Assembly (NCBI GenBank): GCA_000333235.1
Contig: CAPN01000016.1
Span: 124,001-188,000, forward strand
Source: Pseudoalteromonas luteoviolacea B = ATCC 29581
Lineage (GTDB): Bacteria; Pseudomonadota; Gammaproteobacteria; Enterobacterales; Alteromonadaceae
Direction of reading: 5' to 3'
Length of the DNA stretch: 64,000 nucleotides
Below, piece by piece: positions 54,436 to 64,000 of this stretch. Within the stretch, counting starts at the first letter, position 1. Every line of letters begins with the position of its first letter. Both the position numbers and the translations under genes were made by a program. Under the pieces are notes generated by a model, which saw only the letters and a list, made by a program, of their open reading frames with translations, was not told where the DNA came from and did not search any database.

Positions 54436-57102
54436 TTGAAAGTCAGTATTAATGATAGTCGTCAATATAAACAGCTCACACTCGACAATGGTCTTAGTGT
54501 ACTCATTGTTCGTGATACTGACTCCTTACAATCCGCTGCTGCAATGACAGTTAATGTTGGTCATTTCGATGATCCGTTTAGCCGTGAAGGTATGGCACAC
54601 TTTCTTGAGCATATGCTATTTTTAGGTACGGAAAGCTACCCTGAATCAGGCTATTTTCCCCGTTTCGTTAGTCAAGGTGGTGGTAACAGCAATGCTTGGA
54701 CAGGGACAGAACACAGCAGCTTTTTCTTTGATGTACAAAGCTCCTATTTAAAAGATGCCCTTGTGCAATTTGCCGAACTTTTTACTCATCCTTTGATTTT
54801 GCAAAAAGACACTGAAAACGAACGAAAAGCGATCGATGCCGAATTTAAAATGAAAGTAAAAGACGATAGCCGTCGTATTTACCAAGTGCATAAAGAAACC
54901 ATCAATCCAAAGCATCCTTTTTCCAAGTTTTCCGTTGGTAATTTTGACACTCTTAAAGATAAATCCGGTTCTATCGCGACTGAAATTAGAGCTTTTTTTG
55001 ATACACATTATCAAGCACACTGGATGACTTTAGTGGTGTGTAGCCCTTTCCCCCTTGAGGAAGTTGCCAATCACGTTAAAAAACACTTTAGTGCAATTAA
55101 GTCTCACTCAAAGCCTAAACCAGAGGTCACAGAGCCCCTTTATCGGCCCGAAGACTTGCAACAGTTGCTGCATATCGAACCAAGAAAACCAATGCAAAAG
55201 CTGATAGTGAGCTTCCCGCTTACGGCGAATAAACTTGGTTATAAGCGGAAACTGACGAATTTCCTTGCTCATCTTTTAGGGTATGAAGGCGAAGGCTCTT
55301 TGTATTCAATCTTAAAATCTCAAGGTTGGATCAACGCATTATCGGCGGGCGGTGGCGTACAAGGCAGTAACTTTAGAGACTTTAATATCAGTATCGCCTT
55401 AACCGATGAAGGCATTGAATACTACGACGACATCGTTGAAATGGTCTTTGAGTATTTAGCATTAATACGCCAAAACCAAGAGGCTCTCCCCCCTTTATAT
55501 AACGACAAACGCAAACTACTGGATATCGCATTTGATAATCAAGAGCCCGGTAGGTTGTTAGATTGGGTGTGCGGATTAAGTAATAATATGCATCACTTTT
55601 TGCCAGTTGATTACATTTATGGCGATTATATTATGGAAGGCTTTGAGCCCGATGCGTTTTCCAACCTATTAAAGAGTTTTACACCGTGGAACATGCGGTT
55701 GGTGCTTATCCATCCAGGCGTAGAGGTCACGAAAAAAGCCAAATGGTATAAAACCCCTTATCAAATTGAAGCGCTAGACAGCGCATGGTTAGAGGTGTTG
55801 AGCGCCATAGAAAAACCATTGGAACAAATGGCACTCCCGACAACAAACCCTTATTTAAATGACGACAATCCCTTACTGACATTGGAAACAAAACATCGCA
55901 CGCCCAAATTAACTCACCAACAATCTGGTTTTAAGTTTTGGTTTAAACAAGACGGTAAGTTTCGTGTCGCAAAAGGTCATTTTTATCTGGAAATTGATTC
56001 GCTTGTCGCGGTTAAGAGCGAACAGCACATTGCAATGACGCGATTACTCGCTGACTTATTTATGGATAGTGTGGCAGAACAATTTTATCCAGCCGAACTC
56101 GCAGGGCTCAATTATCACTTAACGTCTCATCAAGGCGGATTAACGTTACAAACGTCGGGATTATCCGCCAGTCAACTTAGACTGATTGAAGAATTAGTGA
56201 GTGCATTATTAACTATGCCAATTTGCCCTAAACGATTTGCAGAATATAAAAAGCAACTTCTTCGCCACTGGCAAGCACACAACCAAAATAAACCAGTGGG
56301 CGAATTGTTTAGTCTCCTTGGCGCACGTTTAATGCCATGGAATCCAACGCCATCAACACTTGCTGATGCTTTAAAACGCACCTCATATCATGACTTTGTA
56401 AGCTTTCGTGAGTCATTTTTTAATGCTGTGCACCTTACCGCTTTTTTACATGGTAACTGGCAAATTAAACATGCCGAGGAATTAACGAGCAGGTTAAAAC
56501 ACTTCTTTTGTGAAAGTGAAATCTTAAAATGCTTGTCCCGACCTTTAAATGTACTTAATGCAGATGAACGGATTAAGGCTTCTCACCCAATGGGCGATGC
56601 CGGATTCGTTCGTTACTATCAAGCTAACAGCCTAAATGTAAAAGAAAAAGTCTCATTTATGTGCTTAAATCAGCTCATAAATCAAGACTATTTTGAATCA
56701 TTACGAACTCAGCAGCAGCTTGGTTATTTAGTCGGCAGTGGGTATGCACCGTTTAATACTCGTGCAGGAGTCGTTTTTTACATTCAGTCTCCTAACTTCT
56801 CTGCAGATGAGTTAGTGCAAGCCCACAATAAGTTTATTCTCGAGTTCAGAGAAAAACTCCAACACATGGATAATCATGTTTGGGAAGAACATAAACAGTC
56901 ACTCCGAGCAATCGTCGCTGAAAAAGACAAAAATCTGCGTTTACGCTCCCAACGCTTTTGGCTTGCGATAAGTCACGGCCATGCATTTGAAATGCAAAAT
57001 AGACTGGTTTCGGCGCTTGAATCTCTAGAACGTGCTGAAATGATAGAATTCTTGAATCAAACACTGGAAAATCAAGGACCTTGTATTACTTTAACCTGTT
57101 AG
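54436..57102 (+). CDS. Insulinase-family (M16) zinc metalloprotease, protease III-like
   Basis: Peptidase of the pitrilysin/insulysin family. I choose the TTG at 54436, which has GGAG 5 bases upstream and starts at the natural domain edge (LKVSINDSRQYKQLTLDNGL); the longer open frame to 54196 overlaps sixA and gives an unlike N-terminus. The 888 aa have the inverted zinc motif H55-FLE58-H59 and a downstream Glu in ENERKAIDAEF, then an inactive C-terminal half with LRTQQQLGYLVGSGYA. No signal peptide is seen, so it is probably cytoplasmic, unlike E. coli PtrA (962 aa, periplasmic). Confidence 0.9.
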   Translation: MKVSINDSRQYKQLTLDNGLSVLIVRDTDSLQSAAAMTVNVGHFDDPFSREGMAHFLEHMLFLGTESYPESGYFPRFVSQGGGNSNAWTGTEHSSFFFDVQSSYLKDALVQFAELFTHPLILQKDTENERKAIDAEFKMKVKDDSRRIYQVHKETINPKHPFSKFSVGNFDTLKDKSGSIATEIRAFFDTHYQAHWMTLVVCSPFPLEEVANHVKKHFSAIKSHSKPKPEVTEPLYRPEDLQQLLHIEPRKPMQKLIVSFPLTANKLGYKRKLTNFLAHLLGYEGEGSLYSILKSQGWINALSAGGGVQGSNFRDFNISIALTDEGIEYYDDIVEMVFEYLALIRQNQEALPPLYNDKRKLLDIAFDNQEPGRLLDWVCGLSNNMHHFLPVDYIYGDYIMEGFEPDAFSNLLKSFTPWNMRLVLIHPGVEVTKKAKWYKTPYQIEALDSAWLEVLSAIEKPLEQMALPTTNPYLNDDNPLLTLETKHRTPKLTHQQSGFKFWFKQDGKFRVAKGHFYLEIDSLVAVKSEQHIAMTRLLADLFMDSVAEQFYPAELAGLNYHLTSHQGGLTLQTSGLSASQLRLIEELVSALLTMPICPKRFAEYKKQLLRHWQAHNQNKPVGELFSLLGARLMPWNPTPSTLADALKRTSYHDFVSFRESFFNAVHLTAFLHGNWQIKHAEELTSRLKHFFCESEILKCLSRPLNVLNADERIKASHPMGDAGFVRYYQANSLNVKEKVSFMCLNQLINQDYFESLRTQQQLGYLVGSGYAPFNTRAGVVFYIQSPNFSADELVQAHNKFILEFREKLQHMDNHVWEEHKQSLRAIVAEKDKNLRLRSQRFWLAISHGHAFEMQNRLVSALESLERAEMIEFLNQTLENQGPCITLTC

Positions 57103-57190
57103 TACCCATATTAAATACGAAAATCCTAAAGTAAGCTTTGACTCACGCTTTGCATTGAATTAGATTAACCAAGCGATGTTCGAGTTCTAA

Positions 57191-59455
57191 ATGATGTTAA
57201 TAACAAGAATAAAAATCCGTGAAATAATTTTAATATTTGCACTAATAGCGAATAGTCCCGCTTATGGCTCGAACGTTTTCATGCCAGGTAACGTCTTGTT
57301 TTCAATTTCTATAATCGCCTTAACAGTCACTTTTCTAGCTTTAGCGTTTGTTTTATTTAAATACTTGCAGCAACAAAAAAAGTTTGCGCAATTGATGCTT
57401 TCTGAGCAGCGTTTAAAAAGCACCGTAGAAGGCAGCGGTGATACGCTGTGGGATTGGAACATACGTAGCGGTGAAATTATCCGCATCAACGATAAGTTCA
57501 ACATGGCAGATGCCCCCAAAGGTAAAATTTTTCCAAATCAACATTGTATTCATCCTCAAGATATTCCTATGGTTGAGCGATTACTGAGAGAACACTTTGC
57601 TGAAAAGACCGCTTTTTTTGAAGCTAGTTACCGCATCAGAAATAGTTTAAAAGAGTGGCATTGGGTGCTTGATAAGGGAAAGGTTATCGAGAAAGACGAA
57701 AACCTCAACCCTGTAAGAATGACTGGCATAGTTCGTGATATAAGCCACTTAAAAACAACAGAAGAGCGACTTAATTTATTTGCAAAATGCGTAGAATCAC
57801 TGAGTGATGCGATTGCGATTTATGATGCACAATTTCGTTTGGTCGACTTAAATCCAAGCTATTTAACTTTATTTGGTGGAATACGAGAGCAGTATTTACA
57901 CAAACCATTCACCCTGCCAGGGTACGATGCGCGATATATCGAAGAGCTTAAGCTCGCGTTAAAAGAAACTGAACACTGGCAAGAGGAACTCAAATTAAGT
58001 AACGTTAGTAATGTTATGTTACCTATTGAAGTAACCATTGACGAAATAAAAAATAATCACGGTCAAATAACCAATTATGTGGTTGTTTTTTCTGATCTAA
58101 CCGAACGTAAAAAAGCCGAGTCACAACTGCACGACCTTTCGAACCGAGACCGAACTACCGGCCTACCTAACCGAAACTTATTTTTTACCAACCTTAAAAA
58201 ATTAGGTCAACAAGGTACACACCATGCCCTACTAGTTTTCGATTTAGATAACTTTAAGAAAATTAACGATTCGCTGGGGCATCAACTCGGGGATAGTTTA
58301 CTTGCCAAATTAGCGATGCGACTCAATAAACTGGCTCGCCAACAAGACACCTTTTATCGCCTTGGTGGGGATGAATTTGCGCTCGTTATGTCTGGAACAA
58401 ATGACATTCATACAATCACAAAAACAGCAAAGCAATTTTTGGCTGCCATTGCCACGCCCTTTAAAATGGCGAGCCATGAACTCGTCATCACCTCCTCTGT
58501 CGGTATTGTGCTTTTCCCTGAAGATGGAAACACACCCGAAATACTGTTGAAGAATGCAGATACTGCGATGTATCACGCCAAACAAAAAGGCAACCATTAC
58601 CTCTTTTTTAACGATGGAATGAATGAACAAGCAGTCAAGCGTCTGCAAATTGAAAATCTGATGCGCTATGGTCTAAAAGAAGATCATTTTGTGGTCTATT
58701 ATCAGCCGAAAATGGATATTAAGTCAGGTACATTAGTTGGTATGGAAGCCCTTGTTCGCTTTATTACGCCTAAAAAAGGGATTATTCCACCTAATGTTTT
58801 TATTCCCATTGCCGAAGAGACAGGTCAAATTATTGAAATTGGTGAAGTCGTACTAGACAAAGCCTGTCGCGACGTCAAAACCTGGATTGATGCTGGACTA
58901 TTTGATGGTCGCGTCGCCGTTAACTTGTCAGCTAAGCAATTTAGTCTTCCCGATTTAACTACTCGCATTGATGTCATTTTACAGAAAAACCAACTTCCGT
59001 CTTATTTCCTAGAATTAGAAATAACGGAAGGTACGGTAATGGATGATCCTCAAGAAGCGATAGCCATTATGCGCTCACTTAGCGCCAGAGGGATCCATTT
59101 AGCGATGGACGATTTTGGTACTGGCTACTCTTCACTCGCCTACCTAAAACAATTTCCGCTTAATACATTAAAAGTAGATAAAGCGTTTATTGATGATATG
59201 AACAGTGAGCGAGGAAGGAACATGGTTGATTCTATCGTGACTATCGCACATAACTTAGAGCTCCATGTGGTTGCTGAAGGCGTTGAAAGTGCCGATCAGC
59301 TCAGTTACTTAGAGGCCCTAAATTGCCAAACCATCCAAGGCTATTATTATTCAAAGCCACTTTCCTATGAAGAATTTACGTTATTCTTACGCAATCACCA
59401 TGCTAAAAAAGTAACGCGCCCTGCTTTTAAAGTGGTCGCAAATGGAAACGATTAA
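57191..59455 (+). CDS. PAS-PAS-GGDEF-EAL c-di-GMP enzyme
   Basis: Membrane protein with both cyclase and phosphodiesterase domains. The 754 aa have two helices (about 9-27 and 35-57), a PAS/PAC region (about 70-190; WDWNIRSGEI, RMTGIVRDIS), a second PAS (about 195-310), a GGDEF domain with GGDEF at 392-396 and RQQD inhibitory site, and an EAL domain starting about 495 with EAL at 519-521, plus LEITEGTVMDD, DDFGTGYSSL, VAEGVES. All catalytic residues look intact, so net activity is not predictable. Single gene. Confidence 0.93.
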   Translation: MMLITRIKIREIILIFALIANSPAYGSNVFMPGNVLFSISIIALTVTFLALAFVLFKYLQQQKKFAQLMLSEQRLKSTVEGSGDTLWDWNIRSGEIIRINDKFNMADAPKGKIFPNQHCIHPQDIPMVERLLREHFAEKTAFFEASYRIRNSLKEWHWVLDKGKVIEKDENLNPVRMTGIVRDISHLKTTEERLNLFAKCVESLSDAIAIYDAQFRLVDLNPSYLTLFGGIREQYLHKPFTLPGYDARYIEELKLALKETEHWQEELKLSNVSNVMLPIEVTIDEIKNNHGQITNYVVVFSDLTERKKAESQLHDLSNRDRTTGLPNRNLFFTNLKKLGQQGTHHALLVFDLDNFKKINDSLGHQLGDSLLAKLAMRLNKLARQQDTFYRLGGDEFALVMSGTNDIHTITKTAKQFLAAIATPFKMASHELVITSSVGIVLFPEDGNTPEILLKNADTAMYHAKQKGNHYLFFNDGMNEQAVKRLQIENLMRYGLKEDHFVVYYQPKMDIKSGTLVGMEALVRFITPKKGIIPPNVFIPIAEETGQIIEIGEVVLDKACRDVKTWIDAGLFDGRVAVNLSAKQFSLPDLTTRIDVILQKNQLPSYFLELEITEGTVMDDPQEAIAIMRSLSARGIHLAMDDFGTGYSSLAYLKQFPLNTLKVDKAFIDDMNSERGRNMVDSIVTIAHNLELHVVAEGVESADQLSYLEALNCQTIQGYYYSKPLSYEEFTLFLRNHHAKKVTRPAFKVVANGND

Positions 59456-59655
59456 GCGCGCCACATGACGCAAAACATAGAGCGGTGAATACGCATCCAA
59501 GCTCGACGCAAGTGAACAGAAAAAAGTAGCAGCGCTACAGGTCCAAGTACACCACCTAAAAACGTCCAACGCTTAATAGGCATACCTTTTACGTGAGCCA
59601 AACAAAACATTCCGATTGCACAAAACAAAGACAACAAGACCAACAAATCAGACAC
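59452..59655 (-). CDS. Small two-helix membrane protein (67 aa)
   Basis: Not recognised. The product has two hydrophobic stretches (about 4-22 and 29-48) and a basic C-terminus HLRRAWMRIHRSMFCVMWRA. GTG start with a GGA-type ribosome binding site 6 bases upstream. It overlaps the end of the GGDEF-EAL gene by 4 bases on the opposite strand. Confidence 0.5.
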   Translation of the reverse strand: MSDLLVLLSLFCAIGMFCLAHVKGMPIKRWTFLGGVLGPVALLLFSVHLRRAWMRIHRSMFCVMWRA

Positions 59656-60048
59656 CCCTTTTCCAGCTCAAAATTTCGGCGCGCATCCTATCACATGTTC
59701 AAAAACCAGACAATTCCAACTTTATTGTTGCAATATTTTGCATTATTTATTTTAATAGCTACCCAACAATTCGAACCTCTTTATGCAACTAAAGTAACAA
59801 GGGAGACTCGCCCTACCAATAATAATGAGTGGGCATGTGTAGTTAGCTTGACTTTGCTCCTAAGTAATTGAATATAAAATAAGTATTCTACTTTAGGACG
59901 AATTATCATTAATAGAGAGTAACAAACCAAGCTTTAACCTTGGTTTTTCTGATAGTTTTTGCTGAGTCGAATTATAGAATTTTTATAGAAACTGCTAGAA
60001 TTACTTTATTGTCGTAGTATTAATTAAGTGACTTCAAGGACACGGGCT
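59656..60048 (+). other. Intergenic region upstream of YjbR-like gene
   Basis: About 390 bases with an isolated plus-strand terminator (59925-59948) that no called gene needs. A 57-codon frame from 59695 has a hydrophobic, signal-like start but no ribosome binding site. Possible small RNA or leader; nothing else is recognised. Confidence 0.45.
59925..59948 (+). terminator. Orphan intrinsic terminator
   Basis: Stem AACCAAG (59925-59931) and CTTGGTT (59939-59945), 7-base loop, then TTTC. It is 470 bases past the GGDEF-EAL stop and about 100 before the YjbR-like gene, so it may end an unannotated short transcript. Confidence 0.6.
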
Positions 60049-60435
60049 ATGGATCAGAAAAGCGTACATGAATATTTGCAGAGCAAGCCTGCAACCTTTA
60101 TCACTAAACCTTTTGCACAAGAAACTGATGTTTACAAAGTTCAGCACAAAATGTTTGCTACCCTTTATGAGGGTAAAGAAGGGCAAACTGATGACAATGG
60201 TGAGCCTATTTGGTGGTTGAACGTGAAGTGCGACCCTGATGAAGCGCTTATCTTAAGAGATAAGTACACTTCGGTTGTACCCGGCTATCATATGAATAAA
60301 CGTCTTTGGAATACCGTATATCTAGATGGCAGTGTACCTGCTGATGAAATAAAACGGATGATTGACGAATCATACCAAATCGTTGTAGACAATCTACCGA
60401 CAGCGCAAAAAGACGAAATTTTAAAGCTGCTCTAA
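60049..60435 (+). CDS. MmcQ/YjbR-family DNA-binding-like protein
   Basis: Small CyaY-like-fold protein, function uncertain. The ATG at 60049 (MDQKSVHEYLQSKPATF) has AAGGA 8 bases upstream; 128 aa. Features of the family: KPFAQETDVYKVQHKMFATL, LNVKCDPDEALILRDKYTSVVPGYHMNKRLWNTV in part, and SYQIVVDNLP. Followed by a strong terminator. Confidence 0.87.
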   Translation: MDQKSVHEYLQSKPATFITKPFAQETDVYKVQHKMFATLYEGKEGQTDDNGEPIWWLNVKCDPDEALILRDKYTSVVPGYHMNKRLWNTVYLDGSVPADEIKRMIDESYQIVVDNLPTAQKDEILKLL

Positions 60436-60443
60436 GCAAATGT

Positions 60444-60470
60444 AAAAACGCCTCCAGTGAGGCGTTTTTT
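60444..60470 (+). terminator. Terminator after YjbR-like gene
   Basis: Stem ACGCCTC (60448-60454) and GAGGCGT (60459-60465), CAGT loop, then a T6 run. Confidence 0.88.
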
Positions 60471-60574
60471 GTATCATGTAAAACCCCATTCCTTTGCGTT
60501 AAATCAACGCCAATAGGCTTCAATACCAATACGCTAAATTAATACTAAACTGTATTTCAAAAACCGAGGCGCTT

Positions 60575-61579
60575 ATGCAAAAAAAACTTAGAATTGGCGT
60601 ATTAACGAGCGGCGGCGATGCGCCAGGAATGAATGCAGCTGTTCGCGCTATCGTGCTAGCCTGCAAGATACAAAACTTTACCTGTATGGGCTTTTCACAT
60701 GGCTACAACGGTTTATTAGATGATGAAACATCGATACTTACAAGTCGTCACGTTAACGATGTTTTACGCCAAGGAGGAACCGTTTTACGCAGTGCAAGAT
60801 GCAAAGGTATGCTTACTCCAGACGGCCCCAAACAAGCTGCAAACACGTTATTAAAACAAGATATTGATGCCCTTATCGTCATTGGCGGCGATGGATCATT
60901 TCGTGGCATGTTAGAAATAGAAAAACATTGGGATGGCTTATTAGTTGGTTTACCAGGCACAATAGATAATGACTTAGCGTTTTGTGATAAAACTATTGGC
61001 TTTGCCACTGCGGTGCAAACTGCCTGTGATGCGATAGACAAGATCCGTGATACTGCCAATGCGTTTGAGCGCGTATTTATCGTTGAGGTTATGGGACGAC
61101 ATAGTGGCCATATCGCCTTTCATGTGGGGCTTGCAACTGGCGCAGAGGCCATACTTTCTTTTGAGAATTTTGATGTTGCATCAACGCAATCCATTGTAGA
61201 TGAGCTCAGTCAACAGATCTTGAAGCAACAACACGATAAACACTCAAGTTTTTTAATCGTACTAGCAGAAAACCTCTGGCCAAATGGTCCGGAGGCTTTG
61301 AAGAAAGCGTTAAAAGTTAAAGCGAATATTGAATCAGGCATTTGTATTTTAGGTCATATTCAACGCGGGGGCAGTCCAATTGCAGAAGACCGACTACTGG
61401 CTTCTAAACTTGGACTTGCGGCAGTCGACGCCTGCATCAACGGGTCACACCGAGTGATGCTTGGTGAGCTCAATGGTGAAGTAATAAAAACAGACCTAGA
61501 ACAAACCATCAAACAACACAAACCGGTTTCTCCTTTTTGGGTGACTGCACACAAAAATGTACTGAAAGGGTTTATCTAG
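60575..61579 (+). CDS. pfkA: ATP-dependent 6-phosphofructokinase
   Basis: Commits fructose-6-phosphate to glycolysis. The 334-aa protein shows GVLTSGGDAPGMNAAVRA, GGDGSFRG (Gly at the ATP-type position, not the Asp of PPi-dependent enzymes), PGTIDNDLAFCDKTIGF with the catalytic Asp, and GRHSGHIA, LGHIQRGGSP for substrate binding. The length is slightly above E. coli PfkA (320). It stands alone, convergent with nhaD. Confidence 0.95.
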   Translation: MQKKLRIGVLTSGGDAPGMNAAVRAIVLACKIQNFTCMGFSHGYNGLLDDETSILTSRHVNDVLRQGGTVLRSARCKGMLTPDGPKQAANTLLKQDIDALIVIGGDGSFRGMLEIEKHWDGLLVGLPGTIDNDLAFCDKTIGFATAVQTACDAIDKIRDTANAFERVFIVEVMGRHSGHIAFHVGLATGAEAILSFENFDVASTQSIVDELSQQILKQQHDKHSSFLIVLAENLWPNGPEALKKALKVKANIESGICILGHIQRGGSPIAEDRLLASKLGLAAVDACINGSHRVMLGELNGEVIKTDLEQTIKQHKPVSPFWVTAHKNVLKGFI

Positions 61580-61602
61580 CTAGACAAACCCAATTCATTA
61601 AC

Positions 61603-61638
61603 GTGAGCTAGCCATTAGTACCGTGGCGGCTAGTTCAC
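61603..61638. terminator. Possible bidirectional terminator between pfkA and nhaD
   Basis: Inverted repeat GTGAGCTAGCC (61603-61613) and GGCTAGTTCAC (61628-61638) with one mismatch and a 14-base loop in the convergent gap. There is no strong T-run, so function is uncertain. Confidence 0.45.
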
Positions 61639-61639
61639 A

Positions 61640-63079
61640 TTAAAACAAAGATTGATTCAACCATAGATGACATAAAATACTCGCGCCGTAGCCTAATGCA
61701 ATCACGGGCGTCCATTTTAAGTGTCCAAAAAAGGTATAATACCCTCTTGCTTGCCCCATTAGGGCAACTCCAGCCGCTGAACCTATCGACAATAGACTTC
61801 CTCCAACTCCTGCCGTTAGTGTAATTAAAAGCCATTGACCATGGGACATTGCAGGATCCATCGACAGTACCGCGAACATGACAGGAATATTGTCAATCAA
61901 AGCTGAAACGACGCCGAGAAACACATTGGCATACGTTGCGTCCCAGTCACCATACAGCGCCTCAGACATAAGGGATAAATAGCCCATAAAGCCCAGACCT
62001 CCTACGCACATTACAATGCCGTAGAAGAACAAAAGCGTATCCCACTCAGCACGAGAAACTTTTGCAAACACATCAAAAGGCACCACACTGCCCAAACGCT
62101 CTAGACGTTCCTCTTCATCAAGCTCTTGTGTCGCTCGCTTAACTCGCTCTACGGTACGATGGTGTGTGACTTTCAGGTAGTAGCCAAAAAACTGTAAATA
62201 CCCCAGCCCCATCATCATGCCCATCACTGGGGGTAAATGCAAAAGCGTGTGACCAAGTACGGCTGTAGTTACCGTCAAAAGAAATAAACCAAGTACCCTT
62301 CGAGCACCGCGTTGTAACGTTAACGCTTCAATTTCCCCATGCGGCTTTTGGTTTTTAATCCAAAAACTCATGAATAAAGCAGGAATAACATAATTGACCA
62401 CTGAAGGAATGAACAGCGCGAAAAACTCTAAAAAGTCCACCTTCCCAGCTTGCCATACCATCAAGGTGGTAATATCTCCAAATGGACTGAATGCTCCACC
62501 CGCATTAGCCGCAATCACGATATTAATACAAGATAGGTTAATAAAGCTTTTATCGCCTTGTGCTACTTTCATTACAACCGCACACATTAACAAAGCGGTC
62601 GTTAAATTATCTGCGATTGGAGAGATAAAAAAGGCGAGAAAGCCCGTGATCCAAAACAGGGCTCGATAGCTAAACCCTTTTTGCGTCATCCACACGCGAA
62701 GTGCATCAAAAGCACCACGCTCTTCTAGGGCATTAATGTAGGTCATCGCCACCAACAAAAACAGCATCAATTCGGCAAATTCAAGTAAATTATGTCGAAA
62801 TGCTTCATGAGTCTGATCACTCATGCCATTTTGTGCATAGTAAAAACCTATCATGCCCCAAATAATGCCTGCCGCCACTAAAACAGGTTTGGACTTCCTT
62901 AAATGTAGCTTTTCCTCAAGCATGACAATTAGATAGGCTACTACAAACACAGCGATTGCGGCATAACCTATTGAAGAAGAAGTAAGATCAACAGCTTGCG
63001 ATGCGGCAAATACCGGTAAGCTAGATACGCTTGCAATAACAACAAGCACAGTTAATAGACATGCACGTAGATTGGGCAT
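61640..63079 (-). CDS. nhaD: NhaD-type Na+/H+ antiporter
   Basis: Exports Na+ (and Li+) in exchange for H+ at alkaline pH. The frame opens at 63160; I use the ATG at 63079 (MPNLRACLLTVLVV), preceded by AAGGAA at 5 bases, giving 479 aa with a signal-like hydrophobic N-terminus ending VFAA. About twelve membrane segments; family motifs include AELMLFLLVAMTYINALEERG, SPIADNLTTALLMC, NIVIAANAGGAFSPFGDITTLMVWQAGK in part, and SALIDNIPVMFAVLSM. Resembles NhaD of Vibrio and Alkalimonas. Confidence 0.94.
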   Translation of the reverse strand: MPNLRACLLTVLVVIASVSSLPVFAASQAVDLTSSSIGYAAIAVFVVAYLIVMLEEKLHLRKSKPVLVAAGIIWGMIGFYYAQNGMSDQTHEAFRHNLLEFAELMLFLLVAMTYINALEERGAFDALRVWMTQKGFSYRALFWITGFLAFFISPIADNLTTALLMCAVVMKVAQGDKSFINLSCINIVIAANAGGAFSPFGDITTLMVWQAGKVDFLEFFALFIPSVVNYVIPALFMSFWIKNQKPHGEIEALTLQRGARRVLGLFLLTVTTAVLGHTLLHLPPVMGMMMGLGYLQFFGYYLKVTHHRTVERVKRATQELDEEERLERLGSVVPFDVFAKVSRAEWDTLLFFYGIVMCVGGLGFMGYLSLMSEALYGDWDATYANVFLGVVSALIDNIPVMFAVLSMDPAMSHGQWLLITLTAGVGGSLLSIGSAAGVALMGQARGYYTFFGHLKWTPVIALGYGASILCHLWLNQSLF

Positions 63080-63223
63080 GGTTATTCCTTGGCAACTTAA
63101 TATGAAGGGAAAATTTTGGACTGTGAAAGTACCATAGATTAAGGAATTAAGAGATACCACTAAAGTAGAGGCATCTCTTAGGAAATTAAGTAATTGCCTT
63201 ATTATTCAGAAGATTACGTTATA

Positions 63224-64000
63224 CTATTTTTGTTCAGTGATTTTTTCTATAAATAGAATCAATAGCAGTCCAACAACAGCCAATCCAATACATAATAGGG
63301 TTTGTGGATCCATTCCAGTTTTCAACATAAACTCACCCGGCAATACATTCGCTTGCTGTAATGGCTTTTCTACGCCATGGCGGTTTGTGTAAGTTGTCAC
63401 CGTCTCTTTCCAAGGCCAAAGCAAGTTAAGTGACCCTAATAAAAATCCTGCTAGTAACGAAAATGTAACTTGTTCAAAACGAGACAAAAGCCACGATAAA
63501 AAGCGCGAAAATGCCATTAAACCTACAATACAGCCAAGCAAGAACAAACCAATTAACATGACGTTTTTGTCGGTCACCGCACTTAAAACATGCCCATACA
63601 TGCCCATTAATAAGAGAATAAAACTGCCAGAAATCCCTGGTAGTATCATCGCGCAAACCGCAATTGCACCTGAAATAAAATAAAACCACGTCGCGGGGTT
63701 CGCTTCTGTCGGTGCAATGGTCGTGATAACAAACGCAATCGCCGCACCTAACATACACGCAACGATTATTTTGACATCCCATTTAGCTACTTGCTTTGCT
63801 ACATGCCAAAACGAGGCTAAAATTAACCCGAAAAAAAATGACCAAACCAAAGTCTGATAATGTTCTAGCAAATAAGTAATTAAATTAGCTAAGGAAGCAG
63901 CACTCGTTAAAAGTCCGCCAAATAAACACAATAAGAAAAAGCCATCAATGTGGTGCCAAGCAGCTTTAATACCTTGACTTCGCAGCACCTGTAGCGCCTG
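63224..64000 (-). CDS. DUF368 family membrane protein (5' end outside window)
   Basis: Function poorly known; DUF368 proteins have been proposed to be polyprenyl-phosphate transporters. The visible 258 or so codons continue open past the window edge, and the N-terminal GGTxA-type motif expected of the family is missing, so the start is outside. About seven membrane segments are seen, with the repeated PGISGSFILLLMGMYGHVL motif. Ends EKITEQK. Confidence 0.9.
   Translation of the reverse strand, partial: QALQVLRSQGIKAAWHHIDGFFLLCLFGGLLTSAASLANLITYLLEHYQTLVWSFFFGLILASFWHVAKQVAKWDVKIIVACMLGAAIAFVITTIAPTEANPATWFYFISGAIAVCAMILPGISGSFILLLMGMYGHVLSAVTDKNVMLIGLFLLGCIVGLMAFSRFLSWLLSRFEQVTFSLLAGFLLGSLNLLWPWKETVTTYTNRHGVEKPLQQANVLPGEFMLKTGMDPQTLLCIGLAVVGLLLILFIEKITEQK

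Noticed and set aside
60530..60560. ATACCAAT fragment before pfkA as a second copy of the 38154 repeat
   Set aside because: Only about ten bases match the left end; no partner inverted repeat was found.

Overview
The window reads as a chromosomal segment of a marine gammaproteobacterium of the Alteromonadales, probably Pseudoalteromonas-like. This is inferred from gene order and protein character: a polar-type flagellar locus with several short flagellins, Na+-dependent transport and energy genes, the fldB/xerD/dsbC/recJ/prfB/lysS and recX/alaS/csrA blocks, the serV-argV type tRNA array and modest GC content. No phage, insertion sequence or CRISPR array was seen.

Positions 1-18450 are a flagellar and chemotaxis locus. 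On the minus strand, in order of transcription, lie cheV-cheR, flgBCDE, flgFGHI, flgJKL and three flagellin genes. Divergently on the plus strand are flgA, flgM and flgN. The blocks are separated by intrinsic terminators. Sigma-54-like elements precede flgB, flgF, flgJ and one flagellin; sigma-28-like elements precede two flagellins and flgM. This is a class-ordered cascade in which FlgM, the anti-sigma-28 factor, has its own sigma-28 promoter.

Positions 18500-31300 are largely housekeeping: tyrS, an M23 cell-wall peptidase, the oxaloacetate decarboxylase Na+ pump (oadGAB), a YcxB-like membrane protein, csrA, and a ribA / membrane protein / recX / alaS operon.

Positions 31300-40400 are more accessory. 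A tight three-gene operon encodes an outer-membrane barrel protein, a short periplasmic PstS-like binding protein and a membrane diguanylate cyclase. Its layout resembles YfiBNR but the parts differ, and it is the best candidate here for an under-described system. Next come a DUF3087 protein, an NhaC-type antiporter, an RpiR/MurR regulator, a MITE-like repeat and a NamZ-type exo-muramidase, then tRNA-Ser(GCT) with four tRNA-Arg(ACG) copies and one degenerate unit.

Positions 40900-64000 hold lysS, prfB (with the programmed +1 frameshift), recJ, dsbC, xerD, fldB, a periplasmic LigE-type DNA ligase, a HAD phosphatase, a TonB-dependent receptor, a stand-alone sCache membrane protein, sixA, an insulinase-family protease, a PAS-GGDEF-EAL protein, a YjbR-like protein, pfkA, nhaD and a DUF368 membrane protein cut by the window edge. 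Oad, NhaC and NhaD together point to an Na+-cycling marine lifestyle.
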